A DNA stretch of 64,000 nucleotides from Bacteroidaceae bacterium (GTDB lineage: Bacteria > Bacteroidota > Bacteroidia > Bacteroidales > Bacteroidaceae). Location: the NCBI GenBank assembly GCA_024401115.1, contig JAKSLP010000001.1:1-64000 (forward strand). The letters run 5' to 3'. Every line of letters starts with the position of its first letter. Positions within the stretch are counted from its first letter, which is position 1. The notes under the pieces are model-generated. The model searched no databases. It was not told where the DNA came from and saw only the letters and a list, made by a program, of their open reading frames with translations. The position numbers and the translations under genes are program-made. Shown here in pieces: positions 61,365 to 64,000 of the stretch.

Positions 61365-62081
61365 TTATTCTGTAGCGCCATTGTTAATCCAGTTGCTGAT
61401 CATTGTCAGTATATTTTCGTTTACCATCTCGGTGGTGTGGTCGTAATGCCACTTGCCATCGGTGGAAATATCACGGGTCAGTGCCTGATACAGGATACTG
61501 TTCTCTGCATCGCCAGGCAGGACACGCATCATTTCCGGTGCTTTTTTTGATTCCCTATTTACGATATTGTCGTAGCTCTTTCCCTCAGTCAGGTATAATC
61601 CTGCCGCAGCACTGGTACTGCCTCCGTGACAGTTGGCACAGGTGGTATTGAATACCTGCTGCTGGATAGTGTTGAACTGACTGGCGTTCAACTCTCCCAC
61701 ATCCAGTCGTATGGTGTCGCCCGCTGCATCGGCAATGTTGATGGATGCCAGTGTTACCACATGCTTGCGTAGTGAGTTGGTTACGCACAATTCTATTCTC
61801 GTTGCCTCAGTGGGAATGTTGGATAACGTCATATTAACCGTTCCATTAGCGGATGGCAGGTTTTTCTGTACTACGGCATAGTCACTTTCATCGGTAAATC
61901 CGGCTAGGGCTACCGTGTACTGACTGCTCCAATTACGGATGCCTGTGATTTCCCCGGTCAGCTTTGCCACATATCCTTCAGTTTGCGGTGTAACATTATT
62001 CTCCGGTATCAAACCGTCATCGCATGCACCGCACAGTAAGATTCCCACAAGAAGGGTGAACGTAAAAGATATTCGTTTCAT
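61365..62081 (-). CDS. c-type cytochrome-domain lipoprotein
   Basis: 238 residues, lipobox LCGAC (Cys20). A beta-rich region (35-125) precedes a cytochrome c-like segment with one haem site, Cys148-Ala-Asn-Cys151-His152, in FNTTCANCHGGSTS. Candidate axial Met residues follow (PEMMRVLPGD). The start at ATG 62081 gives the signal; a GTG three codons earlier is possible. It probably carries electrons for the di-haem enzyme of the same operon. Confidence 0.8.
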   Translation of the reverse strand: MKRISFTFTLLVGILLCGACDDGLIPENNVTPQTEGYVAKLTGEITGIRNWSSQYTVALAGFTDESDYAVVQKNLPSANGTVNMTLSNIPTEATRIELCVTNSLRKHVVTLASINIADAAGDTIRLDVGELNASQFNTIQQQVFNTTCANCHGGSTSAAAGLYLTEGKSYDNIVNRESKKAPEMMRVLPGDAENSILYQALTRDISTDGKWHYDHTTEMVNENILTMISNWINNGATE

Positions 62082-62093
62082 GGCTGTCACCGC

Positions 62094-63305
62094 TTAGAAG
62101 GTGTATTGCAACATCACAGTGGCAGAATGCTTGGCAATGCCCAGATCGTCATTGTCACGATCCAACTGAGTGGCATGACCTGTTCTTCCGATATATTGGT
62201 ACATGGCCTGCAGTTTCAGATTGCATCCACGGAAGAAGTAATTCACTCCTACAGCAGGCATATTCAGCATACCGTCCTTGGTGGAACTGTTACGATCCAT
62301 AAAGTCATATCGGGCTGCCAATTGCACCTGCGGAGCCACAAAATAGCCGGCTTGCAGATAGCCACCCCAGAAGTTGTACGTTTCGTTAATCTTCTGACGT
62401 TTGGTAAAGCCCACGTTCATGTAGTAGGCCTCGGCACCGATATACCATCTCTTGTACAGCATAGCAAACTCTAATCCAGCACGGAAGTCATTGGTACTTT
62501 CACTCTCGCTCTCCACATTGATGGAACTGCTGGCAGCTAACATCCACTTGTCCTCGTTCAGTCGGTTAGGGTTGCCCTGTGTAGTTGGCATGATACCTTT
62601 TGGCATGTAGGCCAAGCGACCTGCATATAGCAATGAAGGAATATGCCAGTCATCACTCAGTGTCTTCGAAGCACCATTCTGACCTGCTCCTGTACCGTTC
62701 CAAAGTCCCAGGTCATAGCCCCATTTCTGTGCCAGCACACCATGGATCTCAACACCCAGATCCCAACCTGTCATGAACTTTGGGGTTACCGCATTCAGTG
62801 AATGAGGCAGGATGACACTGGCTGTCATAGAGGTAGGAACCTGTGGCATCAGTGTCTCACCCAATGTGGTGAGGAAGCCGTGTTGGAACGGTGTTTTCAT
62901 TTTACCGATTTTGACGGCTAGGCCATCGTTTAATTTCACATCAAACCAGGCTTGTTGCAATAGAGCACCACCGCTTCCTGCAGCATTGATAGCCAGGTTA
63001 AAGGTTACTTTGTTGAACGCCTTTCCCTGAAATCCCATGATGGCATAGGGTATAGAAAAACCCGAATTAGCGATGTTGTCTTGGTTGTATGCCTTGTCCA
63101 AGCCCTCATCGTCATAGTAATTGAAATTGACAGCACTCTGAATCAAACCATAGGGCTTGAATGTGAAATCTCCACGAGGAGACTTTACAGTAAATCCCTC
63201 ATTTCCATTCAAGGATACAATTCCGTTTTCAGCATTTTCCTCTACTTGAGCCATTGCGCCCAATGGCAGTATTGCCAACATGGCAATTGCAAATATCTTT
63301 TTCAT
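62094..63305 (-). CDS. OprO/OprP-like porin
   Basis: 403 residues: signal peptide 1-20 (LGAMAQ), then a porin O/P-type barrel: GDFTFKPYGLIQSAVNFNY, AWFDVKLNDGLAVKIGKMKTPF and the terminal HSATVMLQYTF ending in Phe, as outer-membrane barrels do. The start at ATG 63305 matches the signal. A TAACTTTG box lies only 12 bases upstream, giving a very short leader. The ligand (phosphate, an anion or an iron complex) cannot be read. Confidence 0.82.
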   Translation of the reverse strand: MKKIFAIAMLAILPLGAMAQVEENAENGIVSLNGNEGFTVKSPRGDFTFKPYGLIQSAVNFNYYDDEGLDKAYNQDNIANSGFSIPYAIMGFQGKAFNKVTFNLAINAAGSGGALLQQAWFDVKLNDGLAVKIGKMKTPFQHGFLTTLGETLMPQVPTSMTASVILPHSLNAVTPKFMTGWDLGVEIHGVLAQKWGYDLGLWNGTGAGQNGASKTLSDDWHIPSLLYAGRLAYMPKGIMPTTQGNPNRLNEDKWMLAASSSINVESESESTNDFRAGLEFAMLYKRWYIGAEAYYMNVGFTKRQKINETYNFWGGYLQAGYFVAPQVQLAARYDFMDRNSSTKDGMLNMPAVGVNYFFRGCNLKLQAMYQYIGRTGHATQLDRDNDDLGIAKHSATVMLQYTF

Positions 63306-63317
63306 TCTATTCGTGTG

Positions 63318-63325
63318 CAAAGTTA
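63318..63325 (-). promoter_or_regulatory. -7 box TAACTTTG before the porin gene
   Basis: Minus-strand TAACTTTG between the di-haem gene stop (63331) and the porin ATG (63305); it would give an internal promoter with a leader of under 10 bases. Confidence 0.35.
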
Positions 63326-63330
63326 GTAAA

Positions 63331-63999
63331 TTAAAGTGAATTCAAGAAAGCAATCAAGGCTTCTCTATCCTTCTTGTTCATCTTTTTGAACAAATTCTTG
63401 GATGCCTCGCCCTCGCCACCATGCCATAGGATGGCTTCCTGCAGATTGCGCGCACGCCCATCGTGCAGGAAATAGGTATGCCCGTTGACCTTTTGTTGAA
63501 GACCGATGCCCCAAAGTGGAGTGGTACGCCATTCGTTACCACGGGCCAGACCACTGACATAATTATCGTTGAGCCCAACGCCCATTATCTCGCTTCCCAT
63601 ATCGTGCAACAGGTAGTCGGAATATGGATGAATGGTCTGTCCGCCCAGCCAAGGCAATTCTGTACCGTTCAGCAGAGTTGCTCCACGAGGACGAGTGTGT
63701 AGGGTTGTAACATGGCACAAGTGGCATTTGGCCTGATAGAACATCTCCTCACCCCGTTTAACTATAGGGTCATTGACGTTACGGCGAGCCGGAACACCCA
63801 AAGCATGCATGTACAGGTCCACATCCTCCATATCTTCGGTGCTGACCTCCAACTGGTCATAGCTTAGTCCCATCATGCTTCCTTGCGACATCTGCAGCTG
63901 TCCTTCACAGATCTCTTCCGGATAGCGACTGTTGGTGACACCCATGTCACTGCTGAATCCCAATTCCACAGTCAGATCGGCATGCTGGGCCTTATTACC
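63331..63999 (-). CDS. Di-haem oxidoreductase (DUF1111 / DHOR family), 5' end missing
   Basis: The frame is open to the window edge, so only the C-terminal 222 residues are seen; the GTG at 63969 is probably not the start. Motifs: MHALGVPARRN, a haem site CHLCH within YQAKCHLCHVT, RPRGATLLNGTELPWLGGQ, SDYLLHDMGSEI, and the family's RTTPLWGIGL and FLHDGRARNLQEAILWHGGEG. This is the conserved second haem domain of the di-haem putative thiol-oxidoreductase/peroxidase family. Homologues often sit with imelysin genes in iron uptake loci; such genes could lie upstream, outside this window. Confidence 0.88.
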   Translation of the reverse strand, partial: GNKAQHADLTVELGFSSDMGVTNSRYPEEICEGQLQMSQGSMMGLSYDQLEVSTEDMEDVDLYMHALGVPARRNVNDPIVKRGEEMFYQAKCHLCHVTTLHTRPRGATLLNGTELPWLGGQTIHPYSDYLLHDMGSEIMGVGLNDNYVSGLARGNEWRTTPLWGIGLQQKVNGHTYFLHDGRARNLQEAILWHGGEGEASKNLFKKMNKKDREALIAFLNSL

Positions 64000-64000
64000 G

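Overview
The window comes from a Bacteroidota genome, most likely a Prevotella-like member of the Bacteroidales. Signs of this are the -7 boxes of the form TAnnTTTG (TATCTTTG, TATATTTG, TAACTTTG), weak or absent Shine-Dalgarno sequences, many lipoproteins and periplasmic enzymes, and TonB-plug and Bacteroidetes-type outer-membrane barrel proteins. The genus is inferred; no rRNA, tRNA or phylogenetic marker is present. Almost everything is chromosomal housekeeping or catabolic sequence. I saw no insertion sequence, integrase or CRISPR array.

Region 1 (1-3.9 kb): the 3' end of a macroglobulin/TonB-plug protein, a terminator, a palindrome-rich gap, a 59-aa helix-turn-helix-like gene missed by size cut-offs, two tiny membrane-protein genes, a frameshifted ORF and a secreted protein of unknown function.

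Region 2 (4.1-38.3 kb): a large host-glycoprotein (N-glycan) degradation locus. It encodes a PNGase F-type amidase, GH20 hexosaminidase, three GH29 fucosidases, five GH92 alpha-mannosidases, GH3, a cytoplasmic GH130 mannosyl-GlcNAc phosphorylase with a GPH-type sugar symporter, NagB, and a NagB-LmbE fusion whose deaminase half has lost its catalytic residues. It also has a CBM9-like lipoprotein, a TIM-barrel lipoprotein, a transglutaminase-like lipoprotein and an M28 peptidase. No SusC/SusD pair is present in the window. A convergent GH95 fucosidase (38.3-40.8 kb) closes the locus.

Region 3 (40.9-47 kb): a peptidoglycan-salvage operon: NamZ-type exo-muramidase, AmpG-like permease, MurNAc/GlcNAc kinase, MurQ etherase and a serine-hydrolase/SGNH fusion. 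The theme returns at 52.2-54.3 kb with an NlpC/P60 endopeptidase overlapping an apparently exported dipeptide epimerase. MurQ yields GlcNAc-6-phosphate, which NagA (56.7-57.9 kb) and NagB (23.9-24.6 kb) convert to fructose-6-phosphate. GlcNAc from N-glycans can enter at the same point, so the two salvage systems plausibly share one cytoplasmic route.

Region 4 (47-58 kb): two outer-membrane proteins, an EamA transporter, coaBC, the NlpC/epimerase pair, a strongly codon-biased GH3 beta-glucosidase and NagA, followed by a candidate small RNA at about 58.0-58.1 kb.

Region 5 (58.2-64 kb, minus strand): a cytochrome-related operon: di-haem oxidoreductase (cut by the window end), porin, CxxCH lipoprotein, a RidA-domain protein and the cytochrome c maturation protein CcsBA.

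Functions rest on motifs and family resemblance read by eye. No database search was run.
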